Made by a program: the position numbers and the translations under genes. Under the pieces are notes generated by a model. It worked only from the letters and a program-made list of their open reading frames with translations. It searched no databases and was not told the DNA's origin. Of a stretch of DNA of 64,000 nt, positions 44,315 through 53,234 are shown piece after piece. The DNA is from JALZKA01 sp963701205 (GTDB lineage: Bacteria > Actinomycetota > Thermoleophilia > Solirubrobacterales > 70-9): NCBI GenBank assembly GCA_963701205.1, contig OY969575.1, forward strand, positions 744,001-808,000, in the 5' to 3' direction. Positions within the stretch are counted from its first letter, which is position 1. Every line of letters starts with the position of its first letter.

Positions 44315-45106
44315 ATGAGTGACGAGGTTCGGTACGAGCGCATTGGGGCGGCTTCCGTTCTGACGATCACGCGGCCCGAGCGCCGCAATGCCGTCGATGC
44401 CGCCACGGCGCTGGCGCTGCGCGAAGGGTTCGATCGGTTCGAAGCCGATGACGATGCTCGGGTTCTGGTGCTCACCGGCCAGGGGCCCGAAGCGTTTTGC
44501 GCCGGAGCCGACCTGAAGGCCTTTGCCGAGGCGGCAGCGTCCGGGGTCGATGCCGAGGAGTGGCTGGCGCAATTTGCAGACGGCCCCCTGGGCTTTACCC
44601 GCCTGACGCCTTCGAAGCCGACAATTGCCGCGATCTCCGGATGGTGCCTGGCGGGCGGGCTCGAACTCGCTCTCTGGTGCGATTTGCGAATCGCTACCCA
44701 AAGCGCCCGCCTTGGCTTTACGGAGCGTCGTTTTGGCGTGCCGCTGATCGACGGCGGCACGCAGCGCCTGCCGAGGATCGTCGGCATGGGCCGGGCCCAG
44801 GAGATGATCCTGACCGGTCGCATCGTGGATGCCGGCGAGGCCCTGTCGTGGGGACTCATCAATGAGGTGGTGGACGAGGGAGCGCATCTTGAGCGGGCGC
44901 TGGCGATGGCCGAGGGCCTCGCCGCGTTTCCCCAGCCGACGATGCTCTCCGACCGCCGCGCCGCGATCGAGGGAATCGGCATGACCTTCGCCGACGGGCT
45001 GGCCAACGAAGCGCGCCTTGGCGAAGCTTCCCTGGCCACGGGCGCCAAGGGCGCCGCCCGCTTCGCGGACGGCGAGGGCCGCGGCGGCGCGGGCGCGGGC
45101 GTCTGA
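44315..45106 (+). CDS. Enoyl-CoA hydratase/isomerase (crotonase) family protein
   Basis: 263 residues, a normal crotonase. ITRPERRNAVDAATALAL opens the domain; the CoA oxyanion-hole parts are FCAGADLKAF and ISGWCLAGGLELALWCDLRI; FGVPLIDGGTQRLPRIVG follows. The Glu expected for hydratase action is in the GG.EL/RFGVP region but I cannot assign the reaction. GGAGG lies before ATG 44315. It converges on the zinc transporter operon. Confidence 0.9.
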   Translation: MSDEVRYERIGAASVLTITRPERRNAVDAATALALREGFDRFEADDDARVLVLTGQGPEAFCAGADLKAFAEAAASGVDAEEWLAQFADGPLGFTRLTPSKPTIAAISGWCLAGGLELALWCDLRIATQSARLGFTERRFGVPLIDGGTQRLPRIVGMGRAQEMILTGRIVDAGEALSWGLINEVVDEGAHLERALAMAEGLAAFPQPTMLSDRRAAIEGIGMTFADGLANEARLGEASLATGAKGAARFADGEGRGGAGAGV

Positions 45107-45111
45107 CCCCA

Positions 45112-45158
45112 CCGAGTGCGGGGTTGTGAGGGCATTGGCCCTCTAACCCCTCACTCGC
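45112..45158. repeat. REP-like intergenic palindrome, copy 1
   Basis: CCGAGTGCGGGGTT starts at 45112, with an inner perfect stem GAGGGC (45128-45133) / GCCCTC (45138-45143), and AACCCC plus CACTCG (45152-45157) pairing back with GGGGTT and CGAGTG. It lies between convergent genes, covers the stop of the permease gene, and can act as a bidirectional terminator. The same core recurs at 61252-61300. Confidence 0.6.
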
Positions 45159-45984
45159 GGAGGATGGCGCGGGCGCGGAGGGCGCCCAGCGGGATGCTGA
45201 GCGCGAAGATCGCCACGGCGACGAGCGCGATCGAGGCGCCCGCGGCGGTCTGCAGATAGTGGCTGGCATACAGGCCCCCCACCCCCGCGAGGACGGCTGC
45301 CACGGTCGCGAGCCCAAGGACGGCGGGCAAATTGCGGCCGACCCGCAACGCGGCGGCGCCCGGCGCGATCAGCAGTGCAACGACAAGAAGGTTGCCTAGG
45401 GCCTGAACCGCCACCAGCGTCGTCAGCGCAAGCAGGCCCAGAAGCGCGAGTTCGGTCCAACCGGGGGATGCGCCCAGGGCCGGGGCGGCCTGCCGGTCGA
45501 AGGCGACCAGCGCCAGCGTGCGGCCCAGCGCCAGCAGCGCGACCATCACGACCAGACCGAGCGCCGCAGTCGCCACAAGATCCGACCCGGTCACGCCGAG
45601 TGGATCGCCGAACAGGATCTCGCCAAGTCGGGCTGGAACCTCCGGGCGGAGCGCCAGCATCACTCCGGCGCCGAACAGCGTCGTCACGACCACCGCGTTG
45701 GCCGTATCCGCCCCGACCCCGCGCAGGCGACTGGCGACGCCGACGCCGACGAACGCAACGGCAAGGCCGCCTGCCGCACCGACCATGATCGGGACCCCGG
45801 CCAACGCGGCCAACACCAATCCGGGCAGCGCCGCATGGGCCAGGGATTCGGCGGCGTAGCTTTGCCGATAGATCACGATCCAGGTCCCAAGCGGCCCACA
45901 GACCATCCCCAGCAGAACGACCTCCAGCAGGGCGCGACGCGCGATCTCGCCGGAAAACGGGTCTGTGAGCGCGTCCAGCATCAA
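45151..45984 (-). CDS. znuB: Zinc/manganese-type ABC permease (family 9), subunit 2
   Basis: 277 residues with about eight membrane segments. ESLAHAALPGLVLAALAGVP and ASRLRGVGADTANAVVVTTL are ABC-3 permease features. It overlaps the ATPase gene by four bases (ATGA). This operon has two permease genes, so the transporter probably uses a heterodimer, unlike the homodimer of Escherichia coli ZnuB. Confidence 0.88.
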   Translation of the reverse strand: MMLDALTDPFSGEIARRALLEVVLLGMVCGPLGTWIVIYRQSYAAESLAHAALPGLVLAALAGVPIMVGAAGGLAVAFVGVGVASRLRGVGADTANAVVVTTLFGAGVMLALRPEVPARLGEILFGDPLGVTGSDLVATAALGLVVMVALLALGRTLALVAFDRQAAPALGASPGWTELALLGLLALTTLVAVQALGNLLVVALLIAPGAAALRVGRNLPAVLGLATVAAVLAGVGGLYASHYLQTAAGASIALVAVAIFALSIPLGALRARAILRE

Positions 45985-46724
45985 TGCGAATGGTGTTGAA
46001 CGACGACCGCCTGCCCGCCGTCACCGAACCGGATCAACTCGCCCCCGTAGGTGCGCTCAAGCGTGGCTGCGGTGAGCGCCTCCTGCGGGATCCCCCACGC
46101 AATTTGCTCGCCGTTCAAGCACAGCACCAGGTCGAAATCACGGGCCTGCTGGATGTCGTGCGTGGCGACCAGCAGCAGGTGGCCGCTCGAACGAAGGTCA
46201 GCCAACAGGGCGAGGACGCGATCGCTTGACGGGGCGTCAAGGCCGCTGAGCGGTTCATCGAGCAGCAGAATCTGAGCGTCCTGCGCCAGCGCCCGCGCGA
46301 TCAGCGCCCGCTGCCGCTCACCCCCCGACAGCTCGCCGAACGGAACCCGGGCGCGCCGCTCAAGACCAACACGCTCGAGCGCGGCATCGGCGCGGCGGCC
46401 ACGCTCGGGGCCCAGCCGGCGAAACCAGGAAGCGCCAGCGTAGGTTCCCATCAGGGCGACGTCCCGCGTTGATACCGGAAAGTCAAGTCGGGCTCGTTCG
46501 GTCTGGGGGACGTAGGCAATTCGGCCCCGAACCTCAAGTTTGCCGCTGCTGTGCGGCAGTTCGCCGAGCAACGCGCGAAACAGGGTGGTCTTGCCACCGC
46601 CATTGGGACCGAGGATCGCAACCAGGCGACCGGGGCCCACCCCGAACTCGATATCCCTGATCGCGTCGTGATTCGAGACGTAGCCGGCGCGGAGGCCGTG
46701 AACGGAGACCAGGTCAGCGGTCAT
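45981..46724 (-). CDS. znuC: Zinc/manganese-type ABC ATPase
   Basis: 247 residues. Walker A GPNGGGKTTL, signature LSGGERQRALIARALAQ and Walker B ILLLDEPLSGLD are visible. It overlaps both permease genes, one at each end, by four bases. A His-containing C-terminus (VVQHHSH) is present. Metal specificity comes from the nearby Fur-family regulator and znuA-like gene, which favour zinc. Confidence 0.9.
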   Translation of the reverse strand: MTADLVSVHGLRAGYVSNHDAIRDIEFGVGPGRLVAILGPNGGGKTTLFRALLGELPHSSGKLEVRGRIAYVPQTERARLDFPVSTRDVALMGTYAGASWFRRLGPERGRRADAALERVGLERRARVPFGELSGGERQRALIARALAQDAQILLLDEPLSGLDAPSSDRVLALLADLRSSGHLLLVATHDIQQARDFDLVLCLNGEQIAWGIPQEALTAATLERTYGGELIRFGDGGQAVVVQHHSH

Positions 46725-47545
46725 GCCGGGACTCTTCCCAACACACTTCGAATGCCGAGGCAGACAAAGAACACGAGTCCCGCCAGCGTGGCGATTGCGG
46801 CTCCCGGTGGAACGTCGAGCGCGTAGGCCAGACGCAACCCGACGACACCTTCAGCGAGCGCAAGCGCCCCGGCGCCAAGCTCGAGCGCCGTCATGCTGCG
46901 GGCAAAGAGACGGGCGGTCGCGGCTGGGACGACCAGGATCGCCGACACCAAAAGCGCTCCGACGGCCTCGAGGGCAACCACGGCCGCCACGGCGATCGCC
47001 GCCAACAGGACGAGGTCCGCGAGCCGCGACGAAAGACCCAGCGATTTCGTCGCGTCGGGGTCGAACCCGACGGCGATCCAGGTCCGTCGAAAGACCGCCG
47101 CCGCGAGTCCGATTCCGGCCAGCGCCAAAGCCCCGTCGCGGAGCTCATCGGAGCCGATCGCAAGCAAGCTTCCGAAGAGCAAACGGTCAACGCCCGACCC
47201 CGACTCAAAGACATCACTTGCAAGCACGACGCCGGCCGCCAGGGCAGCCACAAGGAGCAGGCCGGTGGCAGCGTCGCGTCCCAGCTTCCGGACCCGTCCA
47301 AGACCCTCCAGGGAGCCGGCGAAGAGACCACCGACGCCAAGCGCCATCAGGCCCGGTGCCACGCCTGCCGGACCGGCCAAGACGAGTCCCGGGAAGGCGG
47401 CGGTGCCCATGGAGTGGGTGAAGAAAGCCAGGCGGCGCAGGACGATCTGCGCGCCCAGCAGTCCCGCGATAGGCGCCAGTAGGACGATCTCGATCAGGGC
47501 GCGCTGCATGAACGTCGCTTCGAACGGCTCGATCAGGATGGACAT
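46721..47545 (-). CDS. znuB: Zinc/manganese-type ABC permease (family 9), subunit 1
   Basis: 274 residues, about eight membrane segments; ALIEIVLLAPIAGLLGAQIV and HSMGTAAFPGLVLAGPAGV match ABC-3 permeases. First gene of the minus-strand metal operon; divergent from the Fur-family regulator with 58 bp between the starts. ATG at 47545 fits this layout. Confidence 0.88.
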   Translation of the reverse strand: MSILIEPFEATFMQRALIEIVLLAPIAGLLGAQIVLRRLAFFTHSMGTAAFPGLVLAGPAGVAPGLMALGVGGLFAGSLEGLGRVRKLGRDAATGLLLVAALAAGVVLASDVFESGSGVDRLLFGSLLAIGSDELRDGALALAGIGLAAAVFRRTWIAVGFDPDATKSLGLSSRLADLVLLAAIAVAAVVALEAVGALLVSAILVVPAATARLFARSMTALELGAGALALAEGVVGLRLAYALDVPPGAAIATLAGLVFFVCLGIRSVLGRVPA

Positions 47546-47565
47546 CGTGCCGCCGCCGCCATTGT

Positions 47566-47581
47566 TGAGAACTGGATCTCA
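47566..47581. promoter_or_regulatory. Palindrome between znu operon and Fur-family gene
   Basis: TGAGA (47566-47570) and TCTCA (47577-47581) form an inverted repeat with a 6-bp spacer in the 58-bp divergent gap. It could be the operator through which the regulator controls the transporter and itself. Only partly like the TGA-AATCATT form seen before znuA. Confidence 0.4.
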
Positions 47582-47603
47582 GTATCAGTCATGATCTGTA
47601 GCC

Positions 47604-48053
47604 ATGGTCGCATCCCCACCCGCACAGCCCTGGGTTGATTTCGCCAAGGCGGAGCTTCGCCGAGCCGGCCACCGTGCAAGTTCCCCAAGAGCGGCGGTCC
47701 TCGACCTCATCGGCAGACAGCGATGCGTACTCAGCGCCCATGAGATTGCGGCTGAGTTGCGCCGCGGCAAGCGCGGAGTCGGAATCGCGACGGTCTACCG
47801 GACGCTCGAGCTGCTTGAGGAACTCAAGCTCGTCTCGCGGCTCGACGTCGGCGGCGGCTCCGCTCGCTACGAACCGGCGCTTCCCGGAGGCGAGCACCAT
47901 CATCACCACTTTGTCTGCGAGGAGTGCGGCGAGGTCACGCCATTTGAGGATCCTGCGCTCGAGCGAGCGATTGAAGCGCTCGGCAAACGGCTGACCTACC
48001 GGGTCGGGGACCACGACGTAATCCTCCGCGGCAGCTGCAGCACCTGCGTCTAG
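47604..48053 (+). CDS. zur: Fur-family metalloregulator, probably Zur
   Basis: 149 residues. The DNA-binding part has HRASSPRAAVLDLIGRQRCV with SAHEIAAELRRG and GIATVYRTLELLEELKLVSR. The metal sites are seen in HHHHHFVCEECGEVTPFEDP and the C-terminal CSTCV, giving the two CxxC pairs of the structural zinc. Its place between a zinc transporter operon and a znuA-like gene supports Zur over Fur. Divergent from the permease operon, convergent to znuA. Confidence 0.9.
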   Translation: MVASPPAQPWVDFAKAELRRAGHRASSPRAAVLDLIGRQRCVLSAHEIAAELRRGKRGVGIATVYRTLELLEELKLVSRLDVGGGSARYEPALPGGEHHHHHFVCEECGEVTPFEDPALERAIEALGKRLTYRVGDHDVILRGSCSTCV

Positions 48054-48055
48054 CG

Positions 48056-48991
48056 TTAGCGCAGCAGGCTGCACGGGACACCCCCTTCGCCGAGACCCGC
48101 GACCAACGCGCGCGCGTTCGCGGCCATCGCCCCCAGATAGGTACCAACGTCGGATTCGGAGGGGCCAAGCGAGTCCGCGTGAAGCTCGCCACCGAGGCCA
48201 ACGCCCGCCTGATCGGCGATGGCGCCAATCAGATCGTGGCTCAGCCCGGACTCGGCGAAAACCACCGGAACCCGCTCCGCCTTGATCAGGTCCGCCAGCT
48301 GGGCCACAGCGCCAGCCGACGCCTGCGCCTGGGTCGTCAGGGCCGGGAGAGCGGACCCGGCGACGGCGATCCCGTACCGATCCGCCAGATAGGCGAGGGA
48401 ATCGTGGCCACTCACGAGCTTTCGGCGGGCAACCGGGATCCGGTCCATGCACCTGGCGATCACGCTGTCCAGGCGCTCGATTCTCCGTACATAGCGGCGC
48501 GTGCTCGTGCGGTACGCCCGCTCGCCGCCGGGATCGACGGCTGCGAGCCGTTCCGCGATCAGCCCGACCGCAAGAACCGCATTACGTGGATCGTGCCACC
48601 AATGAGGGTCGGGATCCCCTCCGGGGCCAGGGATCGTTACCACCCCATCGATCAGCGTCAAGACCGGAGCATCGCTTCCCGAGCTTTCGATCAAATCGTC
48701 GGCCCAAGCGTCAAGGTCGCCGCCGGAGACCAGGATCAGCTCGCTGTCGGCGAGCGCCGCGGCGTCGCTCGGACGCGGCTCATACTCGTGCGGGTCCGCG
48801 TTCGGCGACACGATCCCGACAACGCGCGCCCGCTCGCCCGCAACGGATCTGGCGAGGTCGGCAACCTGGGTGGTGGTTGCCACCACAATCGGGCCCGAAC
48901 CAGGCGGGGTATCGGGGTCGCAGGCCGTGAGCGTGAGCGCTCCAGCCGCAAGCAGCCCCACGGCAGCCCGCCCGGCAATAGTGAGAATCAT
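48056..48991 (-). CDS. znuA: Zinc-binding lipoprotein ZnuA-type
   Basis: 311 residues with signal and lipobox LTAC near residue 24. Cluster A-I features: IVVATTTQVADLARSVAG, NADPHEYEPRPSDAAALADS (first His ligand), DPHWWHDPRNA (second), and a third His in SGHDSLAYLADRYG. The His-rich loop of enterobacterial ZnuA is absent. It is separated from the transporter genes by zur. A Zur-like site overlaps its start codon. Confidence 0.9.
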   Translation of the reverse strand: MILTIAGRAAVGLLAAGALTLTACDPDTPPGSGPIVVATTTQVADLARSVAGERARVVGIVSPNADPHEYEPRPSDAAALADSELILVSGGDLDAWADDLIESSGSDAPVLTLIDGVVTIPGPGGDPDPHWWHDPRNAVLAVGLIAERLAAVDPGGERAYRTSTRRYVRRIERLDSVIARCMDRIPVARRKLVSGHDSLAYLADRYGIAVAGSALPALTTQAQASAGAVAQLADLIKAERVPVVFAESGLSHDLIGAIADQAGVGLGGELHADSLGPSESDVGTYLGAMAANARALVAGLGEGGVPCSLLR

Positions 48992-48996
48992 TCGCA
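48982..48996. promoter_or_regulatory. Candidate Zur box at the znuA start
   Basis: TGAGAATCATTCGCA fits the actinobacterial Zur form TGA-AATCATT--CA. It covers the ATG of znuA (complement of 48989-48991), so it might also be coding coincidence, but the match and its place fit repression by zinc. Confidence 0.5.
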
Positions 48997-49019
48997 GTAG
49001 CGTACAGGCGCGCGGAGCG

Positions 49020-49892
49020 CTAGATGCGAAATTCTGTCAGCAGCCGCTTCTCGGACTCACCCTCGACCGAGGCGATCACCTCGACATGCTCCGCCAAGGG
49101 GGTTCCCCGCAGCTTCGTCGCCAGCAGGTCATCGACCTGAAAGACCCCGGCCGAGTTGTTCATCTTGACCTCGATCCGCACCGCGCGCTCCTTGCCGGCA
49201 GAGATATCGACGTTGTCGATGGCGGCGGCCGAGATCGCGTGGATCCCCATCTGGCCGGCGTCAACCGGCAGCCGCGAGCGGCCCTGCGCCATATCGAGCG
49301 CGTCAGCTACGCGGACCACGCCCGCCTCAACGGTGTACGGCTCACCCCGACGGCGATGGCCGATGATGGCGTGCAGGCACTCGGCGATCACAACCGTTCG
49401 CTCACCGTCCGGATAGATCTCGGCGAGTAGTTCGCGCAGCTTGCGCTCGGCCAGGAAAAGGCTGAACGCCTCGTGGTCTGCGCGATGAATCGACATTCCG
49501 ACATCGTGCAATAGCGCCCCGGCCGCGACCACCACCTCGGCGTCATGATCGCGCATCGCGTGGTCGGCGACCATCGCCGGCTTGACCCCGGCCTTGACCA
49601 ATAGCCGCAACAGCCGCAACGCGATGTTGAGGACGATCTGGACGTGCACCCAGGAGTGATCGGACATTCCGAGGCGCTCGGAATTGACCTGCGCCATGTG
49701 CCACCAGCCCGGAACCTCGTGATCGGCGTTTACGCCGGAGATGAAGGCGTCGAGCTTGCGGTTTCCGCGGGTCGGGACTTTGACGTGGGCGCGCTTCAGC
49801 GCCACCGCGGGGGCCACGCCCAGCTCGCCGGGGCCGGCGGGGGGAGTCAGGTCCTCGACCGTTTCGGCGCTGTCGTCTTCCTGCTTCGGCAT
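49020..49892 (-). CDS. HD-domain phosphohydrolase-like protein
   Basis: 290 residues. The HD signature is AAGALLHDVGMSIHRADHEA, with a further His in VVIAECLHAIIGH and an Asp in VVRVADALDMAQGRSRLP, the metal-dependent phosphohydrolase arrangement. An N-terminal region of about 60 residues contains VPGWWHMAQVNSERLGMSDH. Such proteins hydrolyse nucleotide or second-messenger phosphates; no substrate is evident here. It lies 28 bp upstream of znuA on the same strand. Confidence 0.82.
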   Translation of the reverse strand: MPKQEDDSAETVEDLTPPAGPGELGVAPAVALKRAHVKVPTRGNRKLDAFISGVNADHEVPGWWHMAQVNSERLGMSDHSWVHVQIVLNIALRLLRLLVKAGVKPAMVADHAMRDHDAEVVVAAGALLHDVGMSIHRADHEAFSLFLAERKLRELLAEIYPDGERTVVIAECLHAIIGHRRRGEPYTVEAGVVRVADALDMAQGRSRLPVDAGQMGIHAISAAAIDNVDISAGKERAVRIEVKMNNSAGVFQVDDLLATKLRGTPLAEHVEVIASVEGESEKRLLTEFRI

Positions 49893-49935
49893 CGGCCAAG
49901 TCTGCCACTGCCCGGGGTCGGAGTAGTCTGCGCCT

Positions 49936-50650
49936 GTGCCGGGCCAGCTCTCGATCGCCCACGCCGACGGCGTCGTGACTGTCGACGCTGGAGCGCCCCG
50001 AGAAGCGCAACGCGCTCTCCATCGAGCTGCGCCAGGAGCTGGCGACGGCGTTCACCGAGTTCACGACCGACGAGGGGGTGGGTTGTGTGGTGCTGACCGG
50101 CGCCGGCAGCGCGTTCTGCTCGGGCATGGACACCGACCAATTCGGCGGCGACGTGGACAACCGCGCCTGCTGGTCGACACGAGCACCGCGGCGTTCCGGG
50201 CCGTCGGCAGGTGCACGCGACCTGTGATCGCCGCCGTCAACGGGCCGGCCCTGGCGGGTGGATTTGCGCTTTCGTTGCTGTGCGACGTGCGGGTCGCCCA
50301 CGAATCAGCGACGTTCGGCTACCCGGAACTACCGAGCGGGATCCCACCGAGCTACGCCGCGGCGCGCGCTGTCCTGCCGGCCGCGCTGGCGAGCGAGCTG
50401 TGCCTGACCGGGCGCGTCGTCGCGGCGTCGGAGGCCGAGCGGCTCGGCATAGTCCGCGAAGTTGTCACGACGACGTCACTGAACGCGCCCAGGCACTGGC
50501 TCGCGAGATCGCCGCCATGCCCAGAGGCGCGGTCCTTGAGACCAAGCGCCGCATGCTGCTCGAGCGCGACCGTCTTTGGGGGTTCCTGTTCTCCGAGGAG
50601 GAGCGCGTGCTCAGCGAAGCACTGCTGGGCTCGGCGGTCGTCAGATTAGA
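49936..50650 (+). pseudogene. Enoyl-CoA hydratase-family gene with three frameshifts
   Basis: Crotonase sequence is readable but changes frame three times. GTG/ATG-region: PGQLSIAHADGVVTV in frame from 49936. Near 49987 one extra base moves the frame to ERPEKRNALSIELRQEL and FCSGMDTDQFGGD. Near 50160 a missing base gives LLVDTSTAAFRAVGR and NGPALAGGFALSLLCDVR with LPSGIPPSYAAAR. Near 50470 another gives TERAQALAREIAAMPRG. The motifs are well kept, so the decay is recent or the sequence has errors. Some 700 bp, about the normal length. It converges on the Rpf-like gene. Confidence 0.82.
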
Positions 50651-51140
50651 CCCCGCAGACCGGCCATTGTCCCGGTCCCGAGCGGCTGTAGAGCAGCGCC
50701 GCGCGGTAGTCCTGCTCAGCCTCGGAGGCCTCCGCCGGGTTGCCGCTGCCACCGACGGCGGCCCAGGTCGGCGGGCTGAACTGATACTTGCCGAAATAGC
50801 CGGCGGCATTGACGGCCGTTGGGTCCCCGCCCGACTCGCATGCGGCGATAGCGTTCAGGGTCGCCAGCGAAACGCCCGCGATCGATCCGTCCTTCGGGGC
50901 GAACTCGGCCTGGGCGCGGCGCTTCCGCGCAGCGGCGCGCCGACGCTCGGTTGCGGCCTTGACGCGGCGCGCGTTCGAGGCGAGTGCACCGCCCGTCATC
51001 ACTTCGCGCTCGATCAGGTGTGAACGGACGGCTTGCGGAGCCGTCGCAACGTTCAGGGAGATCGGCGCGGCCTGCGCCACAGCCGCAACGCCAAAGGCGG
51101 TGACGGACATGATCAATGCGAACCTATGTTTGCTTGACAT
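50646..51140 (-). CDS. Secreted Rpf/transglycosylase-like protein
   Basis: About 164 residues from ATG at 51140. A signal peptide (FALIMSVTAFGVAAVAQA) is followed by a basic coiled linker (ERRRAAARKRRAQAEF) and a C-terminal Rpf domain: LNAIAACESGGDPTAVN with the catalytic Glu, GYFGKYQFSPPTW, and GQWPVC with the paired Cys. Rpf proteins cut peptidoglycan glycan strands and promote resuscitation. Not behind a c-di-AMP leader here: the 70 bp upstream show no such blocks. Confidence 0.88.
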   Translation of the reverse strand: MSSKHRFALIMSVTAFGVAAVAQAAPISLNVATAPQAVRSHLIEREVMTGGALASNARRVKAATERRRAAARKRRAQAEFAPKDGSIAGVSLATLNAIAACESGGDPTAVNAAGYFGKYQFSPPTWAAVGGSGNPAEASEAEQDYRAALLYSRSGPGQWPVCGV

Positions 51141-51216
51141 CGGGCCAGAGTGCCCGATTTGAGGCAAATATGTGTGACAGCTGTCACATTTGCAAGGATT
51201 TGCTCACATTCCACGC

Positions 51217-52185
51217 CTACGCGAGCGCGGCAGCGAGCAACGAGCGCGCGTCGGCAGCCTCCGGCAGACCGGCCCACGCACCCCATTCCTCGATGACCCT
51301 GGCCGCCGCGAACATGGCCACACCGACCGCGCGGCCGAGATCTGTCGGCCGCGTTCCGGCTGCCATGGCGGCCGCGAGCACGCCCGCGACGCAGTCCCCC
51401 GCCCCAGTCGCATCAACGAGTGACGCTTTCTGTGCGCCGGCGCTCGCGTGCCCGGTTTTCGTGGTCAGCAGCGCGCCCTGATCCCCGCGTGTAACGAGGA
51501 CGGCGTCCGGTCCAAGCTCCCGCAGCGAGTTTGAGGCTGACTCAGCCGAATCCTCGCCCGTCAGCATCAGCGCCTCAGCCTCATTCAGCTTCACGATGCT
51601 TGACAACGCGACAAGATCGCGGATGGTGGTCACCATCGCCTCGCGAGAAGGCCAGCGATCGGGGCGCAGGTTCGGATCGCACAGGACCTGCCAGCCGCGA
51701 TCACGAGCCGTAATCGCGGCAGCCGTTGTCACATCCCGCTCAGCGCGTCCCAAAAGGGTGTCCGATCCAACGACGAGCACACCGGACTGGCCGCCAAGGG
51801 CCCCATCGATATCAGGAGCGGCGCTCGCCGCCGGTCGCTCCGCGTCTCCGTAGAAGGCAAACGTCGGCTCGCCGTCGGTGCCGACCACCACGAACGCGTG
51901 GGACGTCCCGATGCCGGGCAGAAGGTGAAACCGTTCGACGTCAACGCCCTCGGCGGCAATCCGCTCACGTGCCCAACGCCCCCACTCATCCTCGCCGGCG
52001 CCGCCGAGGATCTCCACGGCGGCGCCAAACCGGGCGGCGCAAACCGCGATGTTCGGCAGCGACCCACCTGGGTGCGCGACGAATGAGTCGGCACGGGCAA
52101 AGGAGTCAACCGGCCGCTCGCAGACAAAGTCCACGAGCGCCTCGCCGAGGCAGACGACTCGCCGCACCGGCGCCACGCGGCTCAT
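51217..52185 (-). CDS. PfkB-family carbohydrate kinase
   Basis: About 322 residues from ATG at 52185. N-terminal VVCLGEALVDFVCE and FVAHPGGSLPNIAVCAARFG are ribokinase-fold markers; the second PfkB signature is VDATGAGDCVAGVLAAAMAAG with the catalytic Asp. Fructokinase-like substrates are likely but unproven. A longer open frame extends 5' over the divergent mpaB-like gene and was rejected. Confidence 0.9.
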   Translation of the reverse strand: MSRVAPVRRVVCLGEALVDFVCERPVDSFARADSFVAHPGGSLPNIAVCAARFGAAVEILGGAGEDEWGRWARERIAAEGVDVERFHLLPGIGTSHAFVVVGTDGEPTFAFYGDAERPAASAAPDIDGALGGQSGVLVVGSDTLLGRAERDVTTAAAITARDRGWQVLCDPNLRPDRWPSREAMVTTIRDLVALSSIVKLNEAEALMLTGEDSAESASNSLRELGPDAVLVTRGDQGALLTTKTGHASAGAQKASLVDATGAGDCVAGVLAAAMAAGTRPTDLGRAVGVAMFAAARVIEEWGAWAGLPEAADARSLLAAALA

Positions 52186-52312
52186 CGAGATAGCGGTCGG
52201 CCGATCACGTTCTGAGTTGTAACCGGAAATGGATGAGGACCACGGTTTCGTGGGGTACGTCAAGCAACCAAGGCGCCGGAATCCCTCGTAGAATCGGTCC
52301 CGGTTCATCCCG

Positions 52313-53224
52313 ATGAGCGGCGACAACGGCTATTTTCCCCCGGGCTCGGTTCTTCGCAAGGTTCAGCGTGAACGAATCGTGGGCCTGCTCTACGGCCAGC
52401 GGGCGCTTGGGATCGGCGCGACCGATCCGCGGAATTTCGTTGGCACCCGGCTACACACGAGCTCGCCGCATCGCCCGTTCCATCGGCTGGTCGTGACAGC
52501 CAAGATGTTTGAGGCGATCTTCTTTGGCTCCAAGGCTGAGGCTGATCGTGTGCTCGCTGCCGTTCACGGCATGCACGCCAAGGTCACGGGAGCGCTACCC
52601 GAAGCGGCCGGAACGATGCCGGCCGGCACGCCCTACTCGGCGCTCGACCCTGAACTGATGCTGTGGACGATCGCGCCTGCCGCCGACAGCGCCATCTACT
52701 TCTACGAGCTGTTCGTTCGTGAACTGAGCGCCCAGGAGCGCGATGCGTTTTGGGCCGAATACGTGCGCTTTGGCCAGCTCTTCGGAATGGACCCGGCGAT
52801 CGCGCCGAAGAACTGGGCAGGGTTCCGCGAGTACTTCGACGCAAAGGTCGCCGGGCCGGACGCGCACCTGACCGGCGAAGCACTCATCACCGGCAGCGCG
52901 GTGATGTTCGCGATTCCGACGACCCGGCCGCGCTGGCCGGCGATGTCCGTTCACAACCTGCTGATCCGCGGCTCGCTGCCAAAGCCGGTCCGCTCCCTCT
53001 ACGGCGTCAGCTGGGGTCGCGGGGATCAGATTCGCTTCGACGCGGCGGTTCGCGCGGTCAGGGCGTCGCGCCCGCTGACCCCACGCTCCCTGCTCCGCGG
53101 CAGCTGCGTCAGCCACTTCGACGATGTCGCCGAGGCGGAGCGCCGGCTGCTGGCTGCGGGCAAGAAGGTGCCGGGATCTTTGCCCGCCTCACCCGTCCGT
53201 GAGGCCCGGGCCCAGGCTGCATAG
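52313..53224 (+). CDS. MpaB/DUF2236-type oxygenase-like protein
   Basis: 303 residues. FPPGSVLRKVQRERIVGLLY opens the domain, followed by HRLVVTAKMFEAIFFGSK and HGMHAKVTGALPEAAG, the His-rich helical part of the MpaB/rubber-oxygenase fold that binds heme b. ALDPELMLWTIAPAADSAIY is also typical of DUF2236. A heme-dependent oxidative role is inferred from the family. It is divergent from the PfkB gene, 127 bp apart. Confidence 0.82.
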   Translation: MSGDNGYFPPGSVLRKVQRERIVGLLYGQRALGIGATDPRNFVGTRLHTSSPHRPFHRLVVTAKMFEAIFFGSKAEADRVLAAVHGMHAKVTGALPEAAGTMPAGTPYSALDPELMLWTIAPAADSAIYFYELFVRELSAQERDAFWAEYVRFGQLFGMDPAIAPKNWAGFREYFDAKVAGPDAHLTGEALITGSAVMFAIPTTRPRWPAMSVHNLLIRGSLPKPVRSLYGVSWGRGDQIRFDAAVRAVRASRPLTPRSLLRGSCVSHFDDVAEAERRLLAAGKKVPGSLPASPVREARAQAA

Positions 53225-53234
53225 AATCGCCGCG

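Noticed and set aside
45143..46024. Minus-strand 293-codon frame overlapping the zinc permease.
   Set aside because: It is the same region read in another frame, Arg/Gly-rich, while the other frame encodes a clean membrane protein.
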